Below the pieces are notes generated by a model that was not told where the DNA came from, searched no databases, and was given only the letters and a program-made list of their open reading frames with translations. Below are positions 26,969 through 34,754 of a DNA stretch of 64,000 nucleotides, one piece after another (position 1 is the stretch's first letter; each line of letters opens with the position of its first letter). The stretch is from an uncultured Litoreibacter sp. (lineage in GTDB: Bacteria; Pseudomonadota; Alphaproteobacteria; Rhodobacterales; Rhodobacteraceae): contig NZ_CANKWO010000004.1 in assembly GCF_947487515.1 (NCBI RefSeq), positions 186,001 to 250,000 on the forward strand. The letters are read 5' to 3'. The translations under genes were made by a program, and so were the position numbers.

Positions 26969-28081
26969 TTAGAACTCCACGACTGCGCGGATCGACTTGC
27001 CTTCGTGCATCAGGTCAAAGCCGTGGTTGATATCTTCCAGCTTCAGCTTATGCGTGATCATCGGGTCGATCTCGATTTTGCCGTCCATATACCAGTCAAC
27101 GATCTTTGGGACATCCGTGCGGCCGGAGGCACCCCCAAATGCGGTGCCACGCCATGATCGACCGGTGACCAATTGGAAGGGGCGGGTGGAAATCTCTGCG
27201 CCGGCAGGGGCCACGCCGATGATGATGCTTTCGCCCCAACCCTTATGCGCCGCCTCTAGGGCTGTTCTCATCACCTCAACATTGCCGGTCGCATCGAAGG
27301 TGTAATCTGCGCCTCCGCCCGTCAGCTCTACCAAATGCGCGACAAGATCGCCTGACACATTCGACGGGTTCACAAAGTCGGTCATGCCAAATTTTTTGCC
27401 CATGTCGACCTTGCTGTCATTCAGGTCAACGCCGACGATCTGGTCAGCGCCAGCAAGGCGAAGCCCTTGGATAACGTTCAGGCCGATGCCCCCCAAGCCG
27501 AAGACAATGGCGGTGGAGCCGATCTCGACCTTGGCGGTATTGATCACGGCCCCGATGCCGGTGGTGACCCCGCAGCCGATGTAGCAAATTTTGTCGAATG
27601 GCGCGTCTTGGCGCACCTTTGCAAGCGCGATTTCCGGCACCACTGTGTGGTTGGCGAAGGTTGAGCACCCCATATAGTGATGAATTGGCGTGCCATCGAG
27701 CATGGAAAAACGGGTCGAGCCGTCGGGAAGCAATCCTGCCCCCTGTGTCGCGCGGATGGACTGGCACAGGTTGGTTTTCGGGTTCAGGCAGTATTCGCAC
27801 TCGCGACATTCCGGAGTGTAAAGCGGGATAACGTGATCCCCCACTTCCAGACTGGTGACCCCTTCACCCACTTCGATAACCACGCCCGCACCTTCATGCC
27901 CTAGAATGGCTGGAAAAATGCCCTCGGGATCATCGCCGGAGCGGGTGAATTCATCGGTATGACACAGACCAGTGGCCTTGATTTCTACCAGAACTTCACC
28001 AGCCCGTGGGCCTTCCAAGTTCACTTCCATAACCTCTAGTGGTTTCCCAGCCTCAAGGGCAACGGCCGCGCGTGTTCGCAT
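26969..28081 (-). CDS. adhC: S-(hydroxymethyl)glutathione dehydrogenase / class III alcohol dehydrogenase
   Basis: 370-aa zinc alcohol dehydrogenase, normal length. Catalytic zinc ligands are Cys in TGLCHTDEF (near residue 38), His in GHEGAGVVIEVG (near 60) and Cys in IGCGVTTGIGAV (near 167). Structural zinc Cys are in CRECEYCLNPKTNLC (near 95). The NAD site is GLGGIGLNVIQG (near 195). It oxidises the formaldehyde-glutathione adduct to S-formylglutathione and also reduces S-nitrosoglutathione. No S-formylglutathione hydrolase of the esterase D type follows; an MBL hydrolase does. Confidence 0.95.
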   Translation of the reverse strand: MRTRAAVALEAGKPLEVMEVNLEGPRAGEVLVEIKATGLCHTDEFTRSGDDPEGIFPAILGHEGAGVVIEVGEGVTSLEVGDHVIPLYTPECRECEYCLNPKTNLCQSIRATQGAGLLPDGSTRFSMLDGTPIHHYMGCSTFANHTVVPEIALAKVRQDAPFDKICYIGCGVTTGIGAVINTAKVEIGSTAIVFGLGGIGLNVIQGLRLAGADQIVGVDLNDSKVDMGKKFGMTDFVNPSNVSGDLVAHLVELTGGGADYTFDATGNVEVMRTALEAAHKGWGESIIIGVAPAGAEISTRPFQLVTGRSWRGTAFGGASGRTDVPKIVDWYMDGKIEIDPMITHKLKLEDINHGFDLMHEGKSIRAVVEF

Positions 28082-28358
28082 TTCATACTCTCCAAAATAC
28101 GTCTTGATCTTTTAATTGATTGCCATTCACTGTGTGAGTTCACGTGTCGGATTACAAGAGTGTAGTTTCAATATGGCTCTCAAATTGCTTCACATTTTGT
28201 ACGAAGTGAACGCCTCGGTAGGGCGCGCCGCCGCTGGATGCGGAAGGTGCACAAACTGGGAAGGCCTGAAGACCCATCTTCCGACATTTGTCCCGTCGCG
28301 GCAGCGCATATGAACAGATGTGCCGCCTAGGGGCATGACAGCAAAAGGATGCAGTAAA

Positions 28359-29123
28359 ATGACCCTTCCATCGACCCCCAGCTTCAAGCTCTCGGGCAAA
28401 CGCGCCCTTGTCACAGGCGCGTCCTCTGGCATCGGGCTGGCCTGCGCCGTGGCCCTCGCCGAAGCGGGGGCGGAGGTCACCTTGGCAGCAAGATCCGCGG
28501 ATAAACTGAAGGCGATCGCCCAAACGCTTGGCGACACGGGGTTCAAAGCAGACGTGCTGCCACTGGACGTGTCGGACATCCCCGCCATGCAAGCCGCCGT
28601 GGCGCAGGCTGGCCCCTTCGATGTTTTGGTGAACTCGGCGGGTTTGGCCATCCATTCACCTGCGGTGGACACCTTGGAGGGTGATTTTGACCGCGTGTCG
28701 GACCTGAATTTTAAAGGTGCGTATTTCCTGACCACCGCCGTCGCCCAAGGCTTGATCAAGGTCGGGAAGTCGGGATCGCTTATCAACATCACCAGCCAAA
28801 TGGCCCATGTCGGCGGGATAGATCGCGCCGTCTATTGTGGCACCAAACATGCGGTCGAAGGGTTCACCAAGGCCATGGCCATCGAATGGGGCCCACATGG
28901 TATTCGGGTCAACACGATCTGCCCGACCTTCATCCGCACCGCCTTGACTGAGGTAACTTTTGACAATCCCGAGCGGGTCAAATGGATCGAAGAGAAGATC
29001 AAGCTGGGGCGCGTGGGCGAAGTCACCGATATCATGGGGCCGGTGGTCTATCTGGCCTCTGAGGCATCGGCGTTGATGACTGGCACGCATCTGTTGATCG
29101 ACGGCGGTTGGACCGCTGACTGA
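28359..29123 (+). CDS. SDR family oxidoreductase
   Basis: 254-aa classical short-chain dehydrogenase. It has the cofactor motif TGASSGIG (about residues 19-26), NSAG near 94, catalytic Ser in NITSQMAHVGG (near 146) and YxxxK as YCGTK (near 160). The C-terminal LLIDGGWTAD is the usual ending. Start at 28359 is set by AAAGGA about ten bases upstream; an ATG eight codons earlier is possible. The substrate is unknown; the sequence style resembles gluconate 5-dehydrogenase/3-oxoacyl reductase-like members. It stands alone, divergent from adhC. Confidence 0.88.
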   Translation: MTLPSTPSFKLSGKRALVTGASSGIGLACAVALAEAGAEVTLAARSADKLKAIAQTLGDTGFKADVLPLDVSDIPAMQAAVAQAGPFDVLVNSAGLAIHSPAVDTLEGDFDRVSDLNFKGAYFLTTAVAQGLIKVGKSGSLINITSQMAHVGGIDRAVYCGTKHAVEGFTKAMAIEWGPHGIRVNTICPTFIRTALTEVTFDNPERVKWIEEKIKLGRVGEVTDIMGPVVYLASEASALMTGTHLLIDGGWTAD

Positions 29124-29183
29124 CGCCTCAGCAATGCTGACCCCCATGGTGTTGAATTGGCCCGAGGCGCAAGCCGTGACGGC

Positions 29184-30524
29184 TTACTGCTCGCGAAAGG
29201 CGCGGTTCATGCTGTCGGTGATCGGCTTCACCAGATATTGGAAAAATGTGCGGGCTTCCGTGCGGATCATGATTTCAGCGGGCATGCCGGGGGCAGGGGT
29301 GAAACCACGCACGCGGTCCAATTGCGCCGGAGAGATCGACACGCGCGCAAGATAAACCTCTTGCGGCATTTCCTGACGGCGATCCAAAATGGCATCCGCA
29401 GAGACATAAAAAACCTTGCCTTCCAATATCGGAGTGGTGCGGGCGTTCAAGCCGGTCAGACGGACAGTCGCTATTTGTCCTTGGTGGACCACATCAACCT
29501 CGGTCCGTGGGATGCTGACTTCGATAATCAGTGGCTCCCCCGTGGGCAGGATTTCTGCAATGGCTTTGCCGGTTTCCACGACGCCGCCTGCCGTGTGATA
29601 ATGCAAGCTGACGACCGTGCCAGACACTGGTGCGGTGACTTCCGAGCGTTTGAGGACGTTTTCCGCCCGTCGCACTTGTTCGCGCACACTCTCTAGTTCT
29701 GATTGGACCAATTGTAACTCGTCCAAGGCGGCGCTTTGGCGCTCGCTTATGGTTTGGTCAATTTGTGCGCCGTAGCGTTGGGTGACTTCCGTGATCTCGT
29801 CGACCTCGGCGCTTAGTCGGCCCATTTGACCTTCGGCCTCCGCTATTGCGCGCCTGAGTGTGTTTACTTCGGTACGCCGGATTAAACCGCGCTCTAGCAA
29901 TTCGGTCTTGCTGGCCAGATCTTCGCGCAAGATTTCCAGCTGGGTGTGCGTGGCGTCCAATTGATGCCCATACCCAGAGGCACGGACGCTCAGGGCTTCG
30001 ATACTTTGCTCCAAAAGGGCGATATCGTTGCGCAATTGGCGACGTGCGGCGTCAAAGGTGATGGTCTGGCCATCCAACATTGAGGCCACGCCAAAATCTG
30101 CCCGTAGTTTTTCGATGTGATCGGGGAAAATCAGGCGATCCTTGTCCGAGTACTCGGCCAAAATGCGTGTCTCCATGGCCTCTAGGCGAACTTGGCGCAA
30201 AAACAATTCGCGTTCGGTGGCGAGGGCCGCTGTTTCATCCAGCAGCAAGATCGGTTGGCCTTTTTCCACGGTGTCACCCTCACCGACGAGTATTTCACTT
30301 ATGATGCCGCCCTCAAGATGTTGCACGATTTTGTTGCTGCCGGTGGCCACGAAAGTCCCAGGCGCGATGACGGCGGCGGCCAGAGGGGCCTTAAGCGCCC
30401 AATAGCCAAAGCCCCCGAAAGTCACGACCAATAAGAACAGGCCAAAGACGATGTGCCGCGACACCGAGCGGGGGACCTCCGCGTACCATTCTAAGGGGGC
30501 GGGCTGGGCGACTAGGTTAGGCAT
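29184..30524 (-). CDS. Type I secretion periplasmic adaptor (HlyD/PrtE family)
   Basis: 446-aa membrane fusion protein linking the exporter ATPase to an outer-membrane channel. After a short cytoplasmic tail comes one transmembrane helix (HIVFGLFLLVVTFGGFGYWAL, about residues 23-43, given here only as the position). Then a lipoyl half-motif (VQHLEGGIISEILVGEGD), a long coiled-coil hairpin (about 100-270), the second lipoyl half (VTAPVSGTVVSLHYHTAGGV) and a beta-barrel tail. Start at 30524, with AAGGAGGG about ten bases upstream; it overlaps the ATPase gene by eight bases. Confidence 0.92.
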   Translation of the reverse strand: MPNLVAQPAPLEWYAEVPRSVSRHIVFGLFLLVVTFGGFGYWALKAPLAAAVIAPGTFVATGSNKIVQHLEGGIISEILVGEGDTVEKGQPILLLDETAALATERELFLRQVRLEAMETRILAEYSDKDRLIFPDHIEKLRADFGVASMLDGQTITFDAARRQLRNDIALLEQSIEALSVRASGYGHQLDATHTQLEILREDLASKTELLERGLIRRTEVNTLRRAIAEAEGQMGRLSAEVDEITEVTQRYGAQIDQTISERQSAALDELQLVQSELESVREQVRRAENVLKRSEVTAPVSGTVVSLHYHTAGGVVETGKAIAEILPTGEPLIIEVSIPRTEVDVVHQGQIATVRLTGLNARTTPILEGKVFYVSADAILDRRQEMPQEVYLARVSISPAQLDRVRGFTPAPGMPAEIMIRTEARTFFQYLVKPITDSMNRAFREQ

Positions 30525-32571
30525 TTGGCAGCCCTCCTTGACCGGTTTGATTGGGGGGCAGGGCGCCGCCGGATCTGCTTCGCTCTGCCAATTGGGCAAG
30601 GACCTGTTGCCGGTGCCCAAATAGGCCGATATTGCCGTCCGCCATCATCATGATCTTGTCGACGACGCTGAGCAGGGATGGTTTTTGCGTGATCACCACG
30701 ACGGTGATCCCGTTTTGGCCCGCGTGTCTGATGGCGTTGGCCAAGGCACGGTCGCCTGCCGTATCAAGGTTCGAATTCGGTTCGTCCAGCACCAGCAAAC
30801 GCGGGTTACCGAAGAAGGCGCGGGCCAAGGCGATGCGTTGCTTTTGCCCGCCAGACAGCGGAGAGCCATCAGCCTGCACCATCGTCTCGTAGCCGTGAGG
30901 CAGCATCGCGATCATGTCGTGCACATCGGCCAGCATGGCGGCGCGGTGGACGTCTTCGTCACTGGCGCCCGCCCGCATGCGTGCGATATTGGCCTTAATG
31001 GAGCCGGGGAAAAGCTGCACATCCTGAGGCAAATACCCAATGTTTTCCCCCAATTGCCGCGTATCCCAATTGCGCAGGTCCATCAGATCAAGGCGCACGT
31101 TGCCCGATGTGGGCAGGATCGAGCCCACCAACATCTTGCCCAATGTGGTTTTTCCAGCGCCAGAGTTGCCGATCACGCCAAGCGACTCCCCGGGGTTCAG
31201 GCTGAAGGTCAGGCCGTTTAAGATGACATGCTTGGTGCCGGTGGGGACGAATAGCAGCCGCTCTACATTCAGGCGGCCTTCGGGATTGGGCAAAACCAGC
31301 TTTTCGAACTGTTCGACCGAATTGTGCATAAGCGTGCGCACGCGGACATAGGCCGAGCGCGACAGGCTGTACCCGTTCCACCCCTCAATGGAGCCCTCGA
31401 TCGGGGCCAAAGCACGCCCCGCAATGATCGAAGCCGCAATCACCATGCCGCCCGTTATTTCGCCTTGGATGGCCAAATAGGCCCCCCAACCCAACATGGC
31501 AATTTGCGTCAACAAGCGCGCCGCGCGCGAAACCGCCGCCCAAGCGATATTGCGATCTTGGGCTTTGACCTGCGAGCCGAGGCTGTCAGCGGTGTCTTTG
31601 CCCCAAAGGGCCACAGCTTCTGGCACCATCGCAAGGGCGTTGATGATTTGGCTGTTGCGGGTCATGGAATCCAAATGCATGTTCGCCTTGCTTTGGGCCA
31701 TGTTGGCTTGGGCAAAGGGCTTGGCGGTGACCTTTTGGTTTATAATCGCGATCACCATCAAGATCAGCGCGGTGGTAACCACGATCATCCCAAGATGCGG
31801 ATGAACCAGAAAGATCGCGAAGATAAAGAACGGGGCAAAAGGGACATCCAGAAAAGAGATCAGCGTGCCGGAGGTCAAGAACCCGCGCAGTTGCTGCAAA
31901 TCCCCCAAGGTTTGATACTGGCGCCCGTTGTCATGAAGCGACGCATGGGCCGCGGCGCTTAACACAGGCGCCCCCAGCCGCACCGCAACTTCGACGGCCG
32001 TTCGCATCAAGATAAACCTGCGCACGGCATCAAAGATGGCCTGCAACACCACCGCCCCCACGATAACCGTTGTCAGCATGATAAGCGTATCCATCGACCG
32101 GCTGGTCAATACGCGGTCCGAAATTTGAAACAAGTAGATGGGGATCGCCAGCACCAGAAGATTGGTGGCGCAGGTCAGCAGCATAACGAAGGCGAGATTG
32201 CGTTTAACGACCCGCGTACCGGCGTTGAGCTGTTGCACGAACTGGTCGGGGGCGGCGCGTTTATGAAAGCTGGACGAACCACCGCCACCACCACCGCCGC
32301 CGCCCTTGCCGCCGTTGGGCGGTGTCGGGGGCGTGCCGCCGGCCGTTGGTTTCAAAATCGGGCCAGTGTCGCCCTCTATCACTGTGTCACCTAAAGGGTT
32401 GGCCGCTGCGGCCCCTGACTTTTTGCGCTTGCTCAAAAACTCAGGGGCGGCGTCGGGGGTAATACGTTGTTCCACCTTCAAAATCAGGGGAGGAAGGGGG
32501 GGCTTCTTAGGTTTTTCGGGGTGCGCCTTACGCAGCGCGTCGTTGAAACTTTTTACTTCGGTCACAGTCAT
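30517..32571 (-). CDS. Type I secretion permease/ATPase (PrtD family) with Pro/Gly-rich N-terminal extension
   Basis: 684-aa exporter: half-transporter ABC protein for C-terminal-signal substrates. Residues 1-110 are an extra cytoplasmic tail rich in Lys/Pro, ending in a run of nine Gly (90-98). The membrane domain spans about 126-400. In the ATPase domain Walker A is GNSGAGKTT (from 468), the signature LSGGQ starts at 572 and Walker B is LLVLDEP (near 592). The H-loop position reads VVITQKPS: residue 629 is Gln where family members have His (ITHRPS-like). The PrtD family is usually about 560-580 aa, so the tail is an addition. It follows the 666-aa protein gene by 14 bases. Confidence 0.92.
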   Translation of the reverse strand: MTVTEVKSFNDALRKAHPEKPKKPPLPPLILKVEQRITPDAAPEFLSKRKKSGAAAANPLGDTVIEGDTGPILKPTAGGTPPTPPNGGKGGGGGGGGGSSSFHKRAAPDQFVQQLNAGTRVVKRNLAFVMLLTCATNLLVLAIPIYLFQISDRVLTSRSMDTLIMLTTVIVGAVVLQAIFDAVRRFILMRTAVEVAVRLGAPVLSAAAHASLHDNGRQYQTLGDLQQLRGFLTSGTLISFLDVPFAPFFIFAIFLVHPHLGMIVVTTALILMVIAIINQKVTAKPFAQANMAQSKANMHLDSMTRNSQIINALAMVPEAVALWGKDTADSLGSQVKAQDRNIAWAAVSRAARLLTQIAMLGWGAYLAIQGEITGGMVIAASIIAGRALAPIEGSIEGWNGYSLSRSAYVRVRTLMHNSVEQFEKLVLPNPEGRLNVERLLFVPTGTKHVILNGLTFSLNPGESLGVIGNSGAGKTTLGKMLVGSILPTSGNVRLDLMDLRNWDTRQLGENIGYLPQDVQLFPGSIKANIARMRAGASDEDVHRAAMLADVHDMIAMLPHGYETMVQADGSPLSGGQKQRIALARAFFGNPRLLVLDEPNSNLDTAGDRALANAIRHAGQNGITVVVITQKPSLLSVVDKIMMMADGNIGLFGHRQQVLAQLAERSRSGGALPPNQTGQGGLPNA

Positions 32572-32585
32572 TTATTCTTATCCAA

Positions 32586-34586
32586 TCAAGCCAGCATCGA
32601 TTGCATTACGTCGGAAGACGCGGTGCTTTCGGATGCGGTTGCAACTATGGCGCCGTCCTCTGGAGCGCTTTCCGGCCCCATCATGTCCTCAGCCAAGAAA
32701 GCCACCGCTTCGTTTGCCAAAGCAGGCATATCGACCCCCAATGGATCGGCGTCTGTATCAATAAGTTCGGCTTGGTAGAGCAGCGCGTCGTCATAGACCT
32801 CGCCCTGAACGGACACCACAGAGTCGACGCCAAACTCATTGATGGTCGCGAGGTTCAGCGTGGCATTTGACCCCGTCGTCACGGTGGCGGAGAGCCCCGT
32901 GGACCCCTCCAAGTTCTCCATCGCGAGGTGCACCTGATCAGAGTCGCCCAAGATATTGGTCTGCTCCACCCAGTTGATGGTGGTCAGGTCACCCTCAATG
33001 TAGAGAACGCGCAGAATTTCGATGCCCTCAAAGACACTGTCATGCGCCACAGAGGTGTTGATGGTCTGCGCACCATCGGCGAATTGGTCGCTAGCGGCGG
33101 CAAAATTATCTTGCATATCGGTATATGTGTCGACACCGGTTGAGGTGATTTCTGCGTTGTTAAACAACAGGTTGTCACCACCACTTAAGCTGGCGGAGAT
33201 CGCGCCGCTCATGGTCACCGCATCATTGTCGATCAACACATTGATCTGGCTGACCCAATTGAGCGATATCATATCGCCGCCCACCATGATCAGGTCATAG
33301 CCAAAGCCCAACTCCGACAGATCGGTAAGATTGAGGACAGAGTTATCCCCCATCCCGATGTATGTATTGGCGCTGCCAAAGCTGATCTCAGCGCTGTCGT
33401 AATCAGTGACAAAGCTGAATTGGGTAATCTGGTTCACGGCGATCAAATCGCCATCAATCCGCGTCACCGCCCAATTGGAAGGCAAGCCACCGGTCACTTC
33501 GGCCTCGGCGTCAGGGGCGGGGGTGGTGGAAATGGCCAGAAGGGAGGCGGCATTTATCGCGACAGAGGCCGCATTTTCGCTCGGCATGCCACTGTCGCGG
33601 TCCATCAGCATATTCACCTGCGAGATCACGTCCAATGTGATGACATCCCCCATGACGGACATGACGGGGGCGTCCAGCCAAGCGGAGTTTATCACGACCT
33701 CATTCACCAGAAGATTGGCACCTGTCACAACTGCGTGGCCGTCCTCAATGTCGATGAGGCTTGTGTCGCTGTATCCGGCGTCCAGCCCCTCAAATGGGTC
33801 GATGGGGGCGGGGTCTTGGAGGGTGGTTTCGGCCGGATCGTCATCTTGTGTCTTGAAGGCTGGCAGCAGCTCTTCCAAGACCGGTGCGACTTCGGACAAA
33901 TCGCCGTTGATATGTAACCCGCTGGCGTCATGGCCGTGGATCATCTCCGAAGTGACACCTGACACTGTGCTGGCTTGGGCGCTGGCGAGCGTGTCATGCA
34001 ACCCGATCGCGTCGCGACCGGCTGTGTCACCAGGTGTAATCATTGACGAAGCCACAGGCGCTGCAATCGACAAAGCGATGCTTTGGGCGTTCTGAAGCTG
34101 TTCAAGGAAGACATTTGGATCTGTGAAAACGGTGTCCCCATTGCCAAGAATGATCAGGTCGTTGTCGGTCAAATAGGCATGCTGGGCGGTGATCACTGCG
34201 ACACTGGCAGGGGGCTCAAGGGACAGTGTTGCGCGGCCCGGTCCCGAAACAGGGCTCCCATAGGTCGCCTGTCCCACAGGGCCTGCGGCAATGGCGGCAG
34301 CGATGCTGCTATCTGGGAAATACCCGTCTGCGAAGAAAGGGTAGCCGACATCGCTTGCGGGCAGAAACGAAGGGCCGTCAGAGTAGCGCAGGCTCGGGGT
34401 AAACCCTTCCAGAGCATATTTCGCGGTAAAGGTGATCCCCGCTGTACCCAGAGGATCATTCTCGGGATTGGCTGCGATCAATGCCTTGAACTTGTCATAG
34501 GCTTCCCGCATCCGTTCTTCTTCCAAGGTCGTTTGAAAAATGCCGACCATATGCGCGACCATTTCGGTCATTTTGTCCATTAACAT
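32586..34586 (-). CDS. Large repeat protein, probable type I secretion substrate
   Basis: 666-aa acidic protein (Asp/Glu/Asn/Ser/Thr-rich, almost no Cys) that I do not recognise. Residues 1-45 are helical and charged. From about 287 a unit recurs five times: at 306-331, 372-397, 430-455, 525-550 and 588-613, with core GD(hydrophobic)2-x-x-N-x-x-x-Q-x-N-x-L-x-D-x-D. At least three copies are preceded by a GxNxxxN block (TGANLLVNEVVI, MGDNSVLNL, TGSNATLNL). The last copy is degenerate. There are no RTX nonapeptides (GGxGxDxxx). There is no signal peptide, and the gene lies immediately upstream of the exporter genes, so export by them is the natural inference. Start at 34586 with GAGGGG seven bases upstream. 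Confidence 0.8.
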   Translation of the reverse strand: MLMDKMTEMVAHMVGIFQTTLEEERMREAYDKFKALIAANPENDPLGTAGITFTAKYALEGFTPSLRYSDGPSFLPASDVGYPFFADGYFPDSSIAAAIAAGPVGQATYGSPVSGPGRATLSLEPPASVAVITAQHAYLTDNDLIILGNGDTVFTDPNVFLEQLQNAQSIALSIAAPVASSMITPGDTAGRDAIGLHDTLASAQASTVSGVTSEMIHGHDASGLHINGDLSEVAPVLEELLPAFKTQDDDPAETTLQDPAPIDPFEGLDAGYSDTSLIDIEDGHAVVTGANLLVNEVVINSAWLDAPVMSVMGDVITLDVISQVNMLMDRDSGMPSENAASVAINAASLLAISTTPAPDAEAEVTGGLPSNWAVTRIDGDLIAVNQITQFSFVTDYDSAEISFGSANTYIGMGDNSVLNLTDLSELGFGYDLIMVGGDMISLNWVSQINVLIDNDAVTMSGAISASLSGGDNLLFNNAEITSTGVDTYTDMQDNFAAASDQFADGAQTINTSVAHDSVFEGIEILRVLYIEGDLTTINWVEQTNILGDSDQVHLAMENLEGSTGLSATVTTGSNATLNLATINEFGVDSVVSVQGEVYDDALLYQAELIDTDADPLGVDMPALANEAVAFLAEDMMGPESAPEDGAIVATASESTASSDVMQSMLA

Positions 34587-34710
34587 AGCAGCCCCTCATT
34601 ACGTTTAATTGGGTGCCCGCCTTGGATAACCGTCTTTTGTGCTGTGGTATCCGCAGCTGAGTATTGAAAGTCTTGAAATGGAATTACTTTGAAATTGCTT
34701 TGAAATTGGG

Positions 34711-34737
34711 TCTGAGCCCGAAAGGATCGGGCTCAGA
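34711..34737 (-). terminator. Strong hairpin between the two secreted-protein genes
   Basis: Perfect 11-bp stem (TCTGAGCCCGA / TCGGGCTCAGA) with a five-base loop, 18 bases after the stop of the 574-aa low-complexity gene and 125 bases before the start of the 666-aa gene. On the minus strand it is followed by CCCAATTTC, not a T-run, so it could be a partial terminator or a stabilising 3' end, giving different amounts of the two proteins. Confidence 0.55.
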
Positions 34738-34754
34738 TAGGTTTGTGTTAAAGT

